A stretch of 64,000 bases of DNA from Tridacna crocea (GCA_943736015.1 OX031063.1:19079501-19143500); one strand, 5' to 3'. Counted from the first letter of the stretch, positions 33,820 through 45,597 are shown. A program made the numbers and translations. Notes: generated by a model not told the origin, from the sequence alone.

Positions 33820-34962
33820 CTACTCGTGGACAAAGTACCTCAGCAATGCAAAGCTTGCAAATCCAACAAATGTGGAAAACACTTTGAAAAGATCATGTTG
33901 ATGGTTTGCCAGTTCTCGTTGTAAAATCTCGAAGAACGTGATGAACAAGAAGTTTCCAGCAGAAAAACTCATCAGGACGGACGACACGATTTTATGCTTG
34001 ATCTCGTCGTCAATCGAACTGATCAGGGCGCCAACAACGACACTAACAGGGCTTACCGTCGCAAAATATATGACGATAATTCCAACCTTAATCACTGATG
34101 GATACATCTGTTGAACCTGTATACCAATTGTTAGAAAAACTAATGATTTATGGATACATTGTGCCAATAGAAGCTGCCATATCAGCGATTCTTTGTTCAA
34201 AAGACCGATTGCAACTCCGTCAAAAAACATGTGCACTGTTAGAATAATCAAAAGTACGTAATTTCTCAATGTTCTTTGTTTTCTCTCATCCGCATCATCT
34301 GTATGTGCCAACGTTTCCTGTGGACTACTGGGATCTTTTATAGGGCTACTTGTGTCGTATATTTGTCGATGTCCTGGACCCGTTTCCGTTTTTGTAATAG
34401 AGCTTACACTGACATCTTCCGCATTGGCGACTATTGATCCGTTCTTTTCGGCATTTTCTAGAGGAGGTTCTAACTGTTGCGCAGCTGCCGTTTCATCTTT
34501 ATGAGAAGTTATGTTAACAATTTCGACTGGATTTGAAACGCTTCCATAAGTATTGGACATGTGATGATCTCTTTTTGAAGACACCTCGGCGATTTCAGAA
34601 TTCAAGTTATCCTCATTTGATGTTCTGTTGGAAATGCATTTAGCAGCAACATGCTCTAAAAGTAGAACAAAAAGAAATCCTATTCCCATGATACACTCTG
34701 ATAATGGAAAATCTATGTCAATGTTGCGTTCATCAGAGACATATTCCATATCCTCACGTGACTCTGGAAGCAAGTCCAGAATGACAACAGCGAAGAAAAT
34801 TCCACCGGAAAAGCAGTTAAGGGCTCCAGGAATGCGTTGAATAAATCGTGAAGAGCCGAATTTCCCTGCTAAACAGCGCCCTATCATACGAGGAAACAAC
34901 CCACTGAATGCAGCCACACCGAACAAAATAAAAATACTCGCTATCTTTGCTGCAGACCACAT
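33820..34962 (-). CDS. ZIP (SLC39) zinc transporter, ZIP1-3 type, intronless
   Basis: A complete 380-aa frame on one exon. The ATG is chosen because an in-frame TAG lies 24 bases upstream (34986-34984). About eight membrane segments: ~5-25, 42-63 (GIFFAVVILDLLPE), 86-108 (GIGFLFVLLLEH), 234-258, 265-288, 293-318, 326-352, 360-378. Segment IV has HMFFDGVAIGL, the family's H-x3-(E/D)-G metal site; segment V has CIHKSLVFLTIGI (HK motif); segment VII has SFSAGNFLFITFFEIL. The loop between III and IV (about 110-230) is long and polar with only a few His (KRDHHMSN), as in ZIP1-3 rather than LIV-1 types. Asp replaces the usual His in HLLPE (LDLLPE). It would move zinc into the cytosol across the plasma membrane. 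Absence of introns suggests an old retrocopy or natural intron loss. Confidence 0.93.
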   Translation of the reverse strand: MWSAAKIASIFILFGVAAFSGLFPRMIGRCLAGKFGSSRFIQRIPGALNCFSGGIFFAVVILDLLPESREDMEYVSDERNIDIDFPLSECIMGIGFLFVLLLEHVAAKCISNRTSNEDNLNSEIAEVSSKRDHHMSNTYGSVSNPVEIVNITSHKDETAAAQQLEPPLENAEKNGSIVANAEDVSVSSITKTETGPGHRQIYDTSSPIKDPSSPQETLAHTDDADERKQRTLRNYVLLIILTVHMFFDGVAIGLLNKESLIWQLLLAQCIHKSLVFLTIGIQVQQMYPSVIKVGIIVIYFATVSPVSVVVGALISSIDDEIKHKIVSSVLMSFSAGNFLFITFFEILQRELANHQHDLFKVFSTFVGFASFALLRYFVHE

Positions 34963-34986
34963 CTTGTTGCAAGCTTCAACCTTCTA

Positions 34987-36221
34987 TTGTCAAACAGCCA
35001 CTTGAGGTCCGTATATAACCATGAACGATACCCAGCCAAGAGTACCTTATGCGTCAATCACGCTCACCTTTGGGTAGCTTAAATTAAGCCGATATTTTTA
35101 GTTCTATTTCATTTTTAGCCCAAGGCGAAAGCATGAGTTTTTGCGGACAACATAGATCAAGATCAGACAAAAAATCCTGAAGTAAATGGCTATTCGAAAA
35201 ACATCGTGAGAAAAGAAAGAAAGAAAGAAAGAAAGAAAGAAATAGTTCATACTTCTATGACTACAACTTCTACTACTACTCTTTTTGATATCTTCTCCGT
35301 ATATTATTATTATATTGCAATGTCGACGACAATTTAAAGGTTATTTTCTTTTTATACTTTAATAGCAAAAGATACGGATCAGTGAGATGGTTTTCGAAGA
35401 GCGCGTGATACGACACACCCACACACACACACACACATTCGACACCAAGCAGCACCAGTCGGGTGGAAATGTCCATTATCAAATCGCTCACTCGTACTGA
35501 TAACACCCAGGAAGCCTTTGAATGTTTTATGGACATTAATCTGAGAAAAAACCAAAGAAGAGAAGGGCCATTAGAAGCCATAGGCTTACCAAAGGTCTCG
35601 GAACAGGTATAAACAGGTATAAACAGGAAGTAGGCCTACTTTGAAAAGAAAAATATTTTCGTACTATAAGATAAGGATACCCGATGTTTTTGAAGTACAC
35701 CGACGAAATACCATTCGTCTCTTTCACAGATAATATAATGAACTCTGCTGGCTTTTGAAGATTGAACAGATTTCCATGGCTATCTAAAATGGTTCTGATC
35801 AGTGTATAACATTGAAGCAGTCGACGGTGTAGACACAAGATCAGACTGCGCGTTCTGTACAGACTGATCCTGCTCTGTGCCGTATGCAGAAACTGTTTTG
35901 GTCGCCACAACCAGAGAAAGTCCTCCAATTTAAAAAAAAAGGGTTTTCAGTGACCCAGGGATTTTTAGTCCTCAACCACCTAAGCTCGACTAAAATTCCT
36001 TCTGTGGACGGTGTGGATCAAGATCATACTGCACAGTAGGTGTAGTTTGATCTTGGATGTACACTGTCCGATAAGGAGCTACCCACCCCCCCTAAAAAAA
36101 TGCATTTGGAATAGTAATGTTTTGGATTTTATAATGGGTTTCAGTTTCATTTCCCTGATGTAGTAGGTTAAGGATTAAGTTTGATAAAGTCAGGTTTATC
36201 CTGACCTTTTCGTGGATAAAA
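34987..36221. other. Region 5' of the ZIP gene
   Basis: Holds a GAAA tandem run (about 35213-35241), a short CA run (about 35419-35436), and worn family E pieces (about 35140-35175, 35830-35885 and, best, 36000-36075). No promoter motif I would defend. Confidence 0.35.
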
Positions 36222-36485
36222 TATGTGACCTATCATGCAAAAAGGGACCTTCTGAAAACTGCGAATAGAGTCTAACCTGGTCAGACTGCGCAATTCGCGC
36301 AGTCTGACCAGGTTAGACACTTTTCGCTTCAATGACATTTCCTGTATGAAAGGTTGTCATTGTACCTTGTTATACAATCATTTTTGAATTATCAGCTTAA
36401 ACTGACCTGCACTATCCTTGATCTATTTTCAACTAATTGATGTACAGAATTCCAAGATGGTCCCTTTTTGCGTGACGGGTCATAT
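36222..36485. repeat. Family G foldback MITE
   Basis: Terminal repeats TATGTGACCTATCATGCAAA and TTTTTGCGTGACGGGTCATA, with AAAGGGACC / GGTCCCTTT just inside. Near the left end lies a perfect hairpin at about 36270-36316 (TCTAACCTGGTCAGACTGCG and complement). Confidence 0.75.
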
Positions 36486-38028
36486 ATGTTTGTAACTAAG
36501 TCACCCGCTTCGAACATTATGCGGCCGTTGACATCAAGCTTCAATTATTTGAGCCATGTACTCACTCGTCACAACTCGGCCGTCTCCGTACCTACATCTT
36601 ACAACTTCCGTATAAGGGTCGTTTCCGTTTGAACAGGGAACCACACGATCTTATACAATGGCGAGCCACAGTCAGTCGTTTAAACCCCAGTCACACTAGA
36701 CCAAGAACCCACTAGGCCACTACATCAATGTAAAACCGGTCCGACGCAGTAAGAACTTGTACGACGTAGAAGGAACCCAGTAGAAACCGATAAAGACGTG
36801 ATGCGATCTTTATGGACTTGGCTGACGTGGATGAATTTTAAACATGTTTAAACAAACTTAGCGAGGAGGTGATCTAATCAGGAGGAAGTAAGGACTGAAT
36901 GGGAACAATGGCATTTGCGTAGTACCAACGGAACATAAACCTAATAAGGTCTTCATTGACGAAGTACAAACCTGGTATGGACGGGAAGGATTGCACTGGG
37001 TTCTGAATGCGTTCATATCACAACAATTGCTAACCCACCACGACCGTTCCACCTTTCTGCAAAGGTACGTGCGTAACATGTTGTATAAGATAACATTGTT
37101 ACACGTTGGTTCGGTGCTTAACACGTCCGTTGTACGCTTGCAGCAAGTTCTCATAGCGTCCATGTCACGTCTAGCAATTTAGTACAAATACTTCACCGAA
37201 TTTCTCACATTTTCACTTATGTTTCAACTTTTATCACTCTCACGGACTTCCGTAATTTCAAGCTGCTCTGCTGGAGGCTCTGATGCTCCTGGTGATTCTG
37301 CTATACCGGCAGCACCAGCATCAACACAGGGGCCTGGTTGTGAAGTGCTGCACATTTTCTGGCCTTTCTGTCTTCTCCCACGAACTTTCGGAGGCATAGT
37401 TTTATGTGGGTTGTTCACACAAGAGAACTTGCAGAAAAAATGAGAAGGGAGAGTGCTTGGACTTGAATTTATAAGATCATAATGGGCGTACTAAGAAAGC
37501 TCTAAGCGCACAAAATAGCGCGTGGTGCGATCTGATAGGGGTTAGAAAGAACGTAATAGAAACGCAAAGGACGTGGGTGTACTTTATCAAACGCGCGACA
37601 AAACTTAGCTGGGATGTGTTAGAAGCAGTGACATCCTGGCAGGGGCGTAGTAAAGACGTACAACCAACTTGAAACTGTTTTTTCCTGCGTTTGTGAAGCT
37701 TTAAGAACGCAGTACGGTCTTTGTGGTCGTTATCTGGGTGTTACGAGGGCTTTAAATAGCAATGACTTAAACAGCCTCGATGAAGTTAAACATATCTGTT
37801 TATCTGTCGGTGAAAACTTCAATGCCAAATCATAAATCACGTTAAGTAATGAATGTAAGAACTGTTTGTCAACTCAACTGAAATATAGTTAGAACGATTT
37901 AGGAAGAAAATTGAAAATCAAGATTCCTTTTGTAGGAGGAGTCTTACAATTTTCAGAAGGTATACCGGCGTATTTCCGGGTGTGTTCAGATCTGGTGCAT
38001 ATCAGTCTACCAGATACAGCCGAGGGAT
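36486..38028. other. CpG- and GC-richer block of unknown nature
   Basis: Base composition differs from the flanks. Variants of TTCTTACTGCGTC / GACGCAGTAAGAAC recur. Minus strand 37224-37418 opens MPPKVRGRRQKGQK in a 64-codon frame rich in Pro, Ala, Glu and Gly, followed by another frame at 36858-37163. It looks like a decayed mobile element, but I see no transposase or RT motif. Confidence 0.3.
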
Positions 38029-38974
38029 GTGATGGCTACCATCACCCGAGGTATGCCGAATGCCATGCGGTGTCAAAAGGTTGGCTTAAGGCATGACTGT
38101 GAAGCTAAGTATCAAGCAAGCCATCACCTAATTATCGATCCACAATACCCATTTTCTTTTAACTATTGGGCTCAATCATTAGAGACACTGGTCCCTATAC
38201 ATACAGAAAACTGACCAACATTGAAATATTTCGGCCCAAGTCAGTCTGCACTGGCTGACCTGGATCGAAACTTTTCGCAGATGCTTAAAGCCCCAGTCTT
38301 TAGACCATTGTTCATTTATTTACATACTTTAGAATAATGGATACTATTCATGATATACTAAAATGGATTTTTCGAGTTATTTGAATGCCTTGTACCTAAC
38401 GTTCTTGCAGTTGATTACTTAAACAATATTATCCTCTGTGCACATCGAAAACTTATGCCATGAGCAAGTCAGTTTTGAAAATATTGTCAGAAGTGAACCT
38501 GCCAAGTTATTGATAGGTTCCTATAGAGTGAAAAAAAAGACGGAACCGAAACAAAACGCAACGAAACGGAACAATTCGTCGCCTCTTCTTTCCATCTCGT
38601 TACGATAAGTTTCATTTCCGTTTCTGTCTTGGGACCTAGGCACCAATAAGTATTCTTACATATCATCCGTTTAGAGTTTACTGCCTGTTTTGTTAAATCT
38701 GTGTGGTATGAAGCATTTACTGATTCAAAAGAAAATTAAAATGAGTTCTGTCGAGCTGAAAATTTTCAAGATCAATATTTATTCAGATCACGGCTGGCTT
38801 ACAGGCAAACTAAAGATTATGATAACGATAAAGGAGCGAAACGTGATAAACTTTCACATGGACTACTAGGATGTGAAACATGACCCAGATTATGCTTTTC
38901 ACATTTTGTTGCAACGTGAAATTTACCCGAGGAACACTTTACCAACCTATTCATTATGTCAATGTCGCCGATTA
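38029..38974. other. Unannotated, short repeat pieces
   Basis: AGCAAGCCATCACC (also at 9421 and 51198) and GTCAGTCTGCACTGGCTGAC mark fragments of F-like foldbacks at about 38100-38290. Confidence 0.35.
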
Positions 38975-39190
38975 CTTACCACTCTTTACGACACAAAGAC
39001 GACTTTTTAACAACCCCAAGGAAGAAGCCTTCTGAAAACATTGTGGGTAAAGGATAAAATGCTGGTAACCACAATGTTTTCTACCGTATCAAAGAAAAAT
39101 TGTGCCATTTGAGCAACAAGGAAATTGTCGTCTGCAAATGCTTTCAATTTGGACAGGTCTTACAATTTACCTTGAGGTAAAGGGTAAAGC
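38975..39190 (-). repeat. Family A MITE, hairpin reduced
   Basis: CACTCTTTACGACACAAAGA to GGTAAAGGG. The hairpin has collapsed to GATAAAATGCTGGTAACCAC. Confidence 0.6.
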
Positions 39191-39674
39191 AAACTTGCCT
39201 ATTTACAAAAGAATGCCAAAATGTTCTCATGTTCGAGTCTAAACGATACTTTAGAAACTGTTGCGTCAATAGCGGAAAAAAAAGGGGGATTTTTTCCTCG
39301 GTGACAGATCGAAATTTATTTTATTGACTATTTCTGCCTTCAATCGAAACTGTTGCGTGAATAGCGAAATGGATTTTTTTTTTTGGCTATGAGCTAAAAT
39401 ATAAGACAAAACTGTGACATGTTATGAGCCCATAAAAATGAGTTCAAAGCGGTCATTTTGACAATCGTCTTCCGGCTGTTCCTATCTCTCAGTTATCTCC
39501 TAGAGATGACCTTGGATAGTCATGTCAAATATGGACAACGAATATAAGCAACGCTCAGGTATAAGGGAGTTGGGGGGAGGGGGATGCCTAAATACATCTC
39601 CCGTTGCGCATCGATATCGTATACTGAGACCGTCAAGACGAAAAACCTCATTTTAGAAAATACATTGTAATAAA

Positions 39675-39910
39675 CAACAGACGACAAAATTTCCAAAACG
39701 ACAAATTTTAGACTCTTCAAAACTGAAAGAGTTTGCAGACGACGATTTTAACTTTCATAACAATGGCAGAAAATTGCCCGAATGGGCAGAAAACACTGTA
39801 GGAAAAAGAGAAATTGCTCCTTACGAGCAATTTCTCCTTTTCACACAGTGTTTTCGAAAGACTTGTACTGCAGACACGTAAAAACAAGGGCTTGTTTGGG
39901 AAACGGTTAA
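39675..39910 (+). repeat. Subfamily C hairpin MITE
   Basis: Core AAATTGCTCCTTACGAGCAA with flanks TGTAGGAAAAAGAG / CTCCTTTTCACACA. The right end GGGAAACGGTTAA pairs with the style of 40871-41097. Confidence 0.6.
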
Positions 39911-40381
39911 ATCATGCGGCAAACTGTTCCTTAGACAAGCTGCAGAAAACTGACCCGTTACAAAAGATTCGACCCAAATCAGCCTGCCCGAACGGCTGCT
40001 TAAACGTAGTACATGTACATAAATTCGCAAAGTATGAATATTTAACAGCAAAATGACAAATTGCTCTAAATGACCTTTTCGTTTTCGCCACACAGTATTC
40101 AACTGTGCTTCCGTCGTAAGATCCGAAAGAAGATATGTGCCCGTAGTTTATCTTGAATGAAACAGTCTTGTACAGCATGGGGTAAGCAACGGTAGATTTT
40201 CGGTATATTGGTAGTTTATGGGGCTTTACTTGAACGAATGTGGCAGAAGAAGAAACCGTTCGTTGCGAATAAGTTCACCTTTTTCATGATATGTTCATTT
40301 ATAAGTGGTCTTCAACGAGATACAAATATCAGATATCATCTGCTGCATATGATGTTGTAACATGGGGGGTTGCTGAGTGCT

Positions 40382-40595
40382 TTAACTCTTTACCAAACGA
40401 CAAAATGTTAGAAAACACTTGCAGACGACAAATTATAATTGTCACAATTTATGACGTTTTTCTCTGACAGAATCGAAAACATTGTGGGAAAAGTAGAAAA
40501 TGCTGGTTACCAGCATTTTCTACTTTTTCCACAAGGTTTTCAAAAGCTTTTCGTCCCAGGATTGTAAAATCCAGGTATTGTGGATAAGAGGTTTA
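40382..40595 (+). repeat. Family A MITE, forward
   Basis: TTAACTCTTTACCAAACGAC to GGATAAGAGGTTTAA. The left half is shortened by ~20 bp. The hairpin carries a paired GTAG / CTAC change on both arms (GGAAAAGTAGAAAATGC / GCATTTTCTACTTTTTCC). Confidence 0.7.
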
Positions 40596-40696
40596 ATGCA
40601 AGATAAACTCTTTGCCAAAAGACAAAATTTCAGACTTACCCAATTTGAAAGCAAATTTGCGGACGTAAAAATGGGATGGACTTTCATTGATGTCCA

Positions 40697-40835
40697 TCTG
40701 ACTTGTGCAAAACAGAAAACTACATAAAAAGAATGGAGAGTGTCGTTTCAGATTCACCTGCGTGGACTTCGCAGGCTGATCGGAGACGACAGTTTACGCA
40801 AATGTCCAAATGTCCCTTTTCGGGTGTTGCAGGCC
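40697..40835. repeat. Right half of a family F element
   Basis: GTGTCGTTTCAGATTCACCT, CAGGCTGATCGGAGACGAC and TTTACGCAAATGTCC to GGGTGTTGCAG. The left half is absent; a broken family A start lies at about 40605-40680. Confidence 0.6.
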
Positions 40836-40870
40836 TTATTGAGTTCAAATAGAGATAAATAAAGTTCAAT

Positions 40871-41097
40871 TTAATCCTTTCCCAAACAAGCCCTTGTTTT
40901 TACGTGTCTGCAGTACAAGTCTTTTGAAAAAACTGAGGGAAAAGGAGAAATTGCTCGTAACGAGCAATTTCTCCTTTTCCCACAGTGTTTTTGCCCATTC
41001 GAATAATTTTCTGCCATTGTTATGAAAGTTAAAATTGCCATCTGCAAACTCTTTCAGTTTGGAAGAGTCTAAAATTTGTCGTTTGGGAAAGGGTTAA
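40871..41097 (-). repeat. Subfamily C hairpin MITE, well preserved
   Basis: TTAATCCTTTCCCAAACAAG to GGGAAAGGGTTAA, with terminal repeats of ~18 bp and core AAATTGCTCGTAACGAGCAA. It is the reverse of the 39675 copy. Confidence 0.8.
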
Positions 41098-41564
41098 ACT
41101 TGGCAAGATAAGGTTTAAGAGGTATGGATCAACTTGCAGGATATGGCACTTGACTGTATTGGACTCAAGATTAGGTCGATCACCAACCAAGTTTGCTAAA
41201 GGCTTCTATTTTTTCATTGTCACAATACGGCCGAGGGTCGGTTTGAATCTCAATGTAGATGAATGAGTGGAGGGTCGGGATTTTCAATTTTAAACGTCTA
41301 ATGCATTCAGATGCATAAAACACAATTAATTATCGCCACCTATCACTGGAGTCCAATATCATAAATATTTAGTTCCCTTTCACAGATAAAATATGAGCCC
41401 TAAAAAAAAGTCAGTCTATAACTTATTTATTTCTTAAAGACAGCATCAAAAGTCAAGCTCCCTTTCTCATAATCAATATGGTTCCCAAATATATACTACT
41501 CAAACTTTGATAGGGATCACTTACATATTTCTGTATAGATTTATATGTTACAACAGTTTTGCAT

Positions 41565-41790
41565 AAACTCTTTACCATACTATAAAATTCTAGATCTCTC
41601 CAAGTTGAAAGCATTTTCTGACCAAAAACTATATGCAACGTGCACTATGCTGTCTGTCATAGGGTAGAAAACATCGTTGGAAAAGGAGAAAATGCTGGTA
41701 TCCAGCATTTTCTCCTTTTCCAACAATGTTTTCCAAAGGCTTCTTTCTCAATGTCTTTAACAGTCTGCATTGTGAGGTAAAGGCCTAAAG
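41565..41790 (+). repeat. Family A MITE, forward
   Basis: TAAACTCTTTACCATACTAT to GGTAAAGGCCTAA. Both hairpin outer arms carry the matched change CATCGTTGGAAAAGG / CCTTTTCCAACAATG. Confidence 0.7.
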
Positions 41791-42171
41791 ATCCATTGCC
41801 ATTGGTCATTTTATTGATCAATGTGGCAATGTAACATATTGTGAAACCGTACATGATACATGCCACATTTATATTTAGGGTGAATCTTTTAGGGTGATCC
41901 CTAGCAAATGTTGAGTAGTATATAATACTGTCACAGGTATACCACGATATAGGGTGACACTGTTATATATATGTACCAGAATATATGATCGCACCGTCAA
42001 CATATGGTTCCAACCTCTTTCCCACAAGTTTTAAAGTATTCCAGCCTGTGCGACCCCCGCCCCCTCCCCATGTTTTCTTATTCGCTACACTGTGTACTTA
42101 CTCAGCCAATCCTATCTCTGCCTTAGTTACATCTTCAAACACCATCCCTCCATATGATAGCTACGCTACCG

Positions 42172-43636
42172 CAGCACTGTAGCGACCATTGTAGCAACAA
42201 GTGAAGTGTACATAGCATGTTTTGATGCCATTATCCGCCATCTTGTATTGTTAATTTGATTGAAGGGGAACAGACGAATCTAAGTTAGAAGAATTTGTGA
42301 TCCGACCCCGATCAGTCATTGAACAAAATATATGTTTAAACTATGGTAACTGTTGTAGCAATCATAGTAACAACTAATATGTCATCTATGTAGCAACTAT
42401 TACATCATCCATTTTTGCAACTGTTGTAGCAAGCAAAGTAACAACCAATACAACAACTATTGTATCAACCATTATAGCATTTTTGTAGCAAGCAAAGTAA
42501 CAACCAATACAGCAACTAGAGTATCATCCATTATAGCAACTTTTGAATTAACCATTGTAGCAACTTTTGTAGCAAGCAAAGTAACAACCAATACAGCAAC
42601 TATTGCATCAACCATTGTAGCAACTTTTGAATTAACCATTGTAGCAACTTTTGTAGCAAGCAAAGTAACAACCAATACAGTAACTATTGCATCAATCATT
42701 GTAGCAACTTTTGCAGCAAGCAAAGAAACAACCTATAGTAACTATTGTGTCAACCACTTTTGTAGCAGCCATAGTAACAACCAATATAGCATCTACTGTA
42801 TCAACCATTGTAGCAACTTTTGTAGGAAGCAAAGTAACAACCAAAACAGCAGCTATTGTATCATCCATTATAGCATTTTTTTGTAGCAAGCATAGAAACA
42901 ACCTATACAGCAACTACATGTATTGTATTAACCAATGTTGCAACTTTTGTAGCAAGCAAAAAAACAATCAATACAGCAACTATTTTATCAACCAATATAG
43001 CAACTTTTGTAGCAAGCAAAGTAGCAATCAATTTAGCCACTATTGTATCAAATATTGTAGCAACTTTTGTATCAAGCACAGTAACAAACAATATAGAAAC
43101 TATTGTATCAACCACTGTAGCAACTTTTGTAGCACGTACAGTAACAACCACTACAGCATATATCAACCACTGCAGCAACTTTTGTAGCAAGCAAAGTAGC
43201 AACCAGTGTATTGTATCGACAGTTGTAGCTGCAGCAACTTCTGAAGCAAACAACGTAACAAGCAATATAGCAACTATTGTATTAACCATTGTAGCAACTT
43301 TTGTAGCAAGCAAAGTAACAACCAATAAAGCATCTATTGTTTCACGAATGCAGCAACTTCTATATCAACTATTTTAGCAACTTTTGTAACAAGCAAAGTA
43401 ACAACCAATATAGCATCTATTGTATTAACCAATATAGCTGCTATTCGATCGACCGTTGTAGCAACTTTTGTAGAAAGCAAAGTAACAACCAATATAGCAT
43501 CTATTGTATCAGCCATTGTAGCAACTTTTGTAGCAAGCAAAGTAACAATCAATGTAGCAACCATTATAGCAACCATTGTAGCAAGCAAAGTAACAAAAGT
43601 ACACATTGTAGCAACCAATGTGTAGCAACCCCAGAA
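42172..43636. repeat. 12-bp-based higher-order minisatellite
   Basis: The unit resembles GTAGCAACCATT. Five variant units make a 60-bp block (GTAGCAACTTTT, GTAGCAAGCAAA, GTAACAACCAAT, ACAGCAACTATT, GCATCAACCATT) repeated about 20 times with drift and occasional indels. Because 12 is a multiple of 3, several frames stay open: plus VATFVASKVTTN, plus SNFCSKQSNNQYS, minus AVLVVTLLATKVAT. Frame changes between units argue against one coding frame. Confidence 0.85.
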
Positions 43637-43727
43637 AAATATTTTTACCCCACATATACAATCAAACCACCCTAGATGGCACCTTATTCTGTTAAAGCTG
43701 TCAAAATTTCAATGTTGTTGTTGCATG

Positions 43728-43802
43728 TAATTTGTTGTCAGCGAATGCTTTCAATTTGGATAAAATCTGATCAGAAATTAATCCTCTGGTTAAAAGTTAA
43801 AG
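43728..43802 (-). repeat. Right end of a family A copy
   Basis: TTGTTGTCAGCGAATGCTTT and GGTTAAAAGTTAA only. It lies between the minisatellite and the next complete copy. Confidence 0.45.
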
Positions 43803-43825
43803 CACCGATTCAAAAACAGCAGTCT

Positions 43826-44052
43826 TTAACTCTTTACCAAACGACAAAACCTTAGAGTCAAAATTGAAAGCATTTGCAGACGACAAAATAAAATGTGATT
43901 CAAAAATTGAAACTTGAATTTGGAACAGTAGAAACCTTGTGGGAAAAGGAGAAAATGCTGGTTATAAGATTTGTTTTCCTTTTCTCACGGTGTTTTCAAA
44001 AGCCTTCTTTCCTAGGATAGTAAAAACAAGGAATTGTTTGGTAAAGGGTTAA
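43826..44052 (+). repeat. Family A MITE, forward
   Basis: TTAACTCTTTACCAAACGAC to GGTAAAGGGTTAA. The left hairpin arm is good and the right one degraded (GTTATAAGATTTGTTTTCC). Confidence 0.75.
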
Positions 44053-44769
44053 TTCTTTATCTTTCTTTCCCTTTTTTTTTAAAAAAAAATATGCAGGACA
44101 AGATATAAAAAGAAAATAATGCATGTTGGGATCGTTATCATTATATACATGCCATTATTTTATCATTACCATGTGAAATCACCGGTAACAACATGGCATC
44201 AAATCGACGTCCTTTGGGAGTATTTTATACAAATGGATTCTAGAACCTGGTAGGACTACAAATTAGTTTAATAAAAATTTACAATGAACGCTGTAAAACG
44301 TGTTAAAACATTGTCTAATGAATCGACCAGCTTTTAATTGTTGAATGCTGCTCACATAGAACCGTTCTCTCCAGGTAATTCAACAACAAAATAATCCGCC
44401 ATTTTGGTCATCAAAAATTCATGCGCCCAGTGATTCGACAGGTAGCCTAATCACTTCCACGAGACGGTTGGATCGTTACACGTTCTACATATTGGCTCTA
44501 TTTTATACCATCTGAGGATTTATACGTTCGCAATATGGCGGTTACTATGAATAATTGAATGCTTTCCTTCGAGTCTCTGATATTCGAATAGATTTCGTTT
44601 TTTCACAGTTTCTTTTCACTTAACGAGCTAGCTCACGAGATCTTGTGAGCAGAAGATTCTTTCTTTATCTCTGTTAATTATCTACAATGACATATGTACA
44701 TGAAATTCTGTTTACTCCTGAAATTAGCCGGACACCAACTGGGCAACGAATGAGGTCACCGGCGAAGCC
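44053..44769. other. Unannotated AT-rich stretch
   Basis: No exon or repeat family recognised. Confidence 0.3.
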
Positions 44770-44960
44770 TTTAACTCTTAGGCTTTCAAGCGTGACTCAC
44801 TGACCTTTAGCAGACAGTGAAGATCAAGATAAGACTGCACAAAACGTGCAGTCTGATCTTTGATCTACACTGTCCGATAAGGAGTCATTTCTCTCCAAAA
44901 TATATATTGAAATTGCAATATTTGGGTTTTAACTACCGAATTGAAAATACATGTATATAT
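44770..44960. repeat. Family E foldback repeat, good copy
   Basis: TTAACTCTTAGGCTTTCAAG, then AGATCAAGATAAGACTGCAC / GTGCAGTCTGATCTTTGATC as a clear stem with a 5-nt loop, then ACTGTCCGATAAGGAG and a tail with GCAATATTTGGG. Confidence 0.7.
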
Positions 44961-45146
44961 GATTTTATAGGGGTAAACTCTGTAGACTTGTCAAAATTGA
45001 AAGCATTTGAAGGTGATATTTGAAATCTGGCTCAACAATGCCAATGACAATTCAACAATGAGTCACATATTCCCAACAGTGTTTTCAAGATTTTTTTTTT
45101 TCTGGGGTTCGTTGAAATGATTCAGTATTGTGTGGTAAAGTTTTAA
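44961..45146 (+). repeat. Family A copy, hairpin mostly lost, stacked
   Basis: GTAAACTCTGTAGACTTGTC to GGTAAAGTTTTAA. It starts a chain of four elements up to 45859. Confidence 0.55.
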
Positions 45147-45370
45147 CTCTTTACCACACGACAAAATTTTAGACTGGTTCAAATTGAAAGCATTTGCAGG
45201 CGACAAAATAAGGTGACTGAAAAATTGAAATTTGTTCTGGGAGGGGTAGAAAACACTGTGGGAAAAGGAGAAAATGCTGGTTACCAGCATTTTCTCCTTT
45301 TCCCACAGTGTTTTCAAAATGCTTCTTTCTCAGGGGCGTCAAAAGTAGGGATTGTGTGGTAATGGGTTAA
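45143..45370 (+). repeat. Family A MITE, forward, stacked both sides
   Basis: TTAACTCTTTACCACACGAC to GGTAATGGGTTAA, with a perfect hairpin whose outer stem has AACACTGTGGG on both arms. It shares TTAA with both neighbours. Confidence 0.85.
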
Positions 45371-45597
45371 CCATTTACCGTTTTTCCACGTTCACGCGAT
45401 AAAAGTTTTTTGAAAACGATTTGAACAAAGCAAAAAAACTTTGCTTCCCAATATTTAATCGTCACAGTTCCTCAGAATGTGTGTTTTTTTTTTTATTTCG
45501 AGATAGATTTCGTTAGTTGGACTTTTTTTTATTTTTCGTCTGCACATGCTTGCAATGTGTGCAAGTCTAACTTTTGTCATGTTGTAAAAAGGTTAGG
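45367..45597. repeat. Worn family A-like copy, stacked
   Basis: TTAACCATTTACCGTTTTTC to TGTAAAAAGGTTA. The core is not a hairpin any more. Confidence 0.45.

Noticed and set aside
35536-35928. 130-codon minus frame
   Set aside because: No domain; it crosses a family E fragment. Probably chance.
36858-37163. 101-codon minus frame rich in Cys
   Set aside because: No recognisable family or splice context. Mentioned only as part of the GC-richer block.
42711-43325. Long open frames (158 and 140 codons) on both strands
   Set aside because: They fall in the 12-bp minisatellite and change repeat frame part way, so they are products of periodicity rather than genes.
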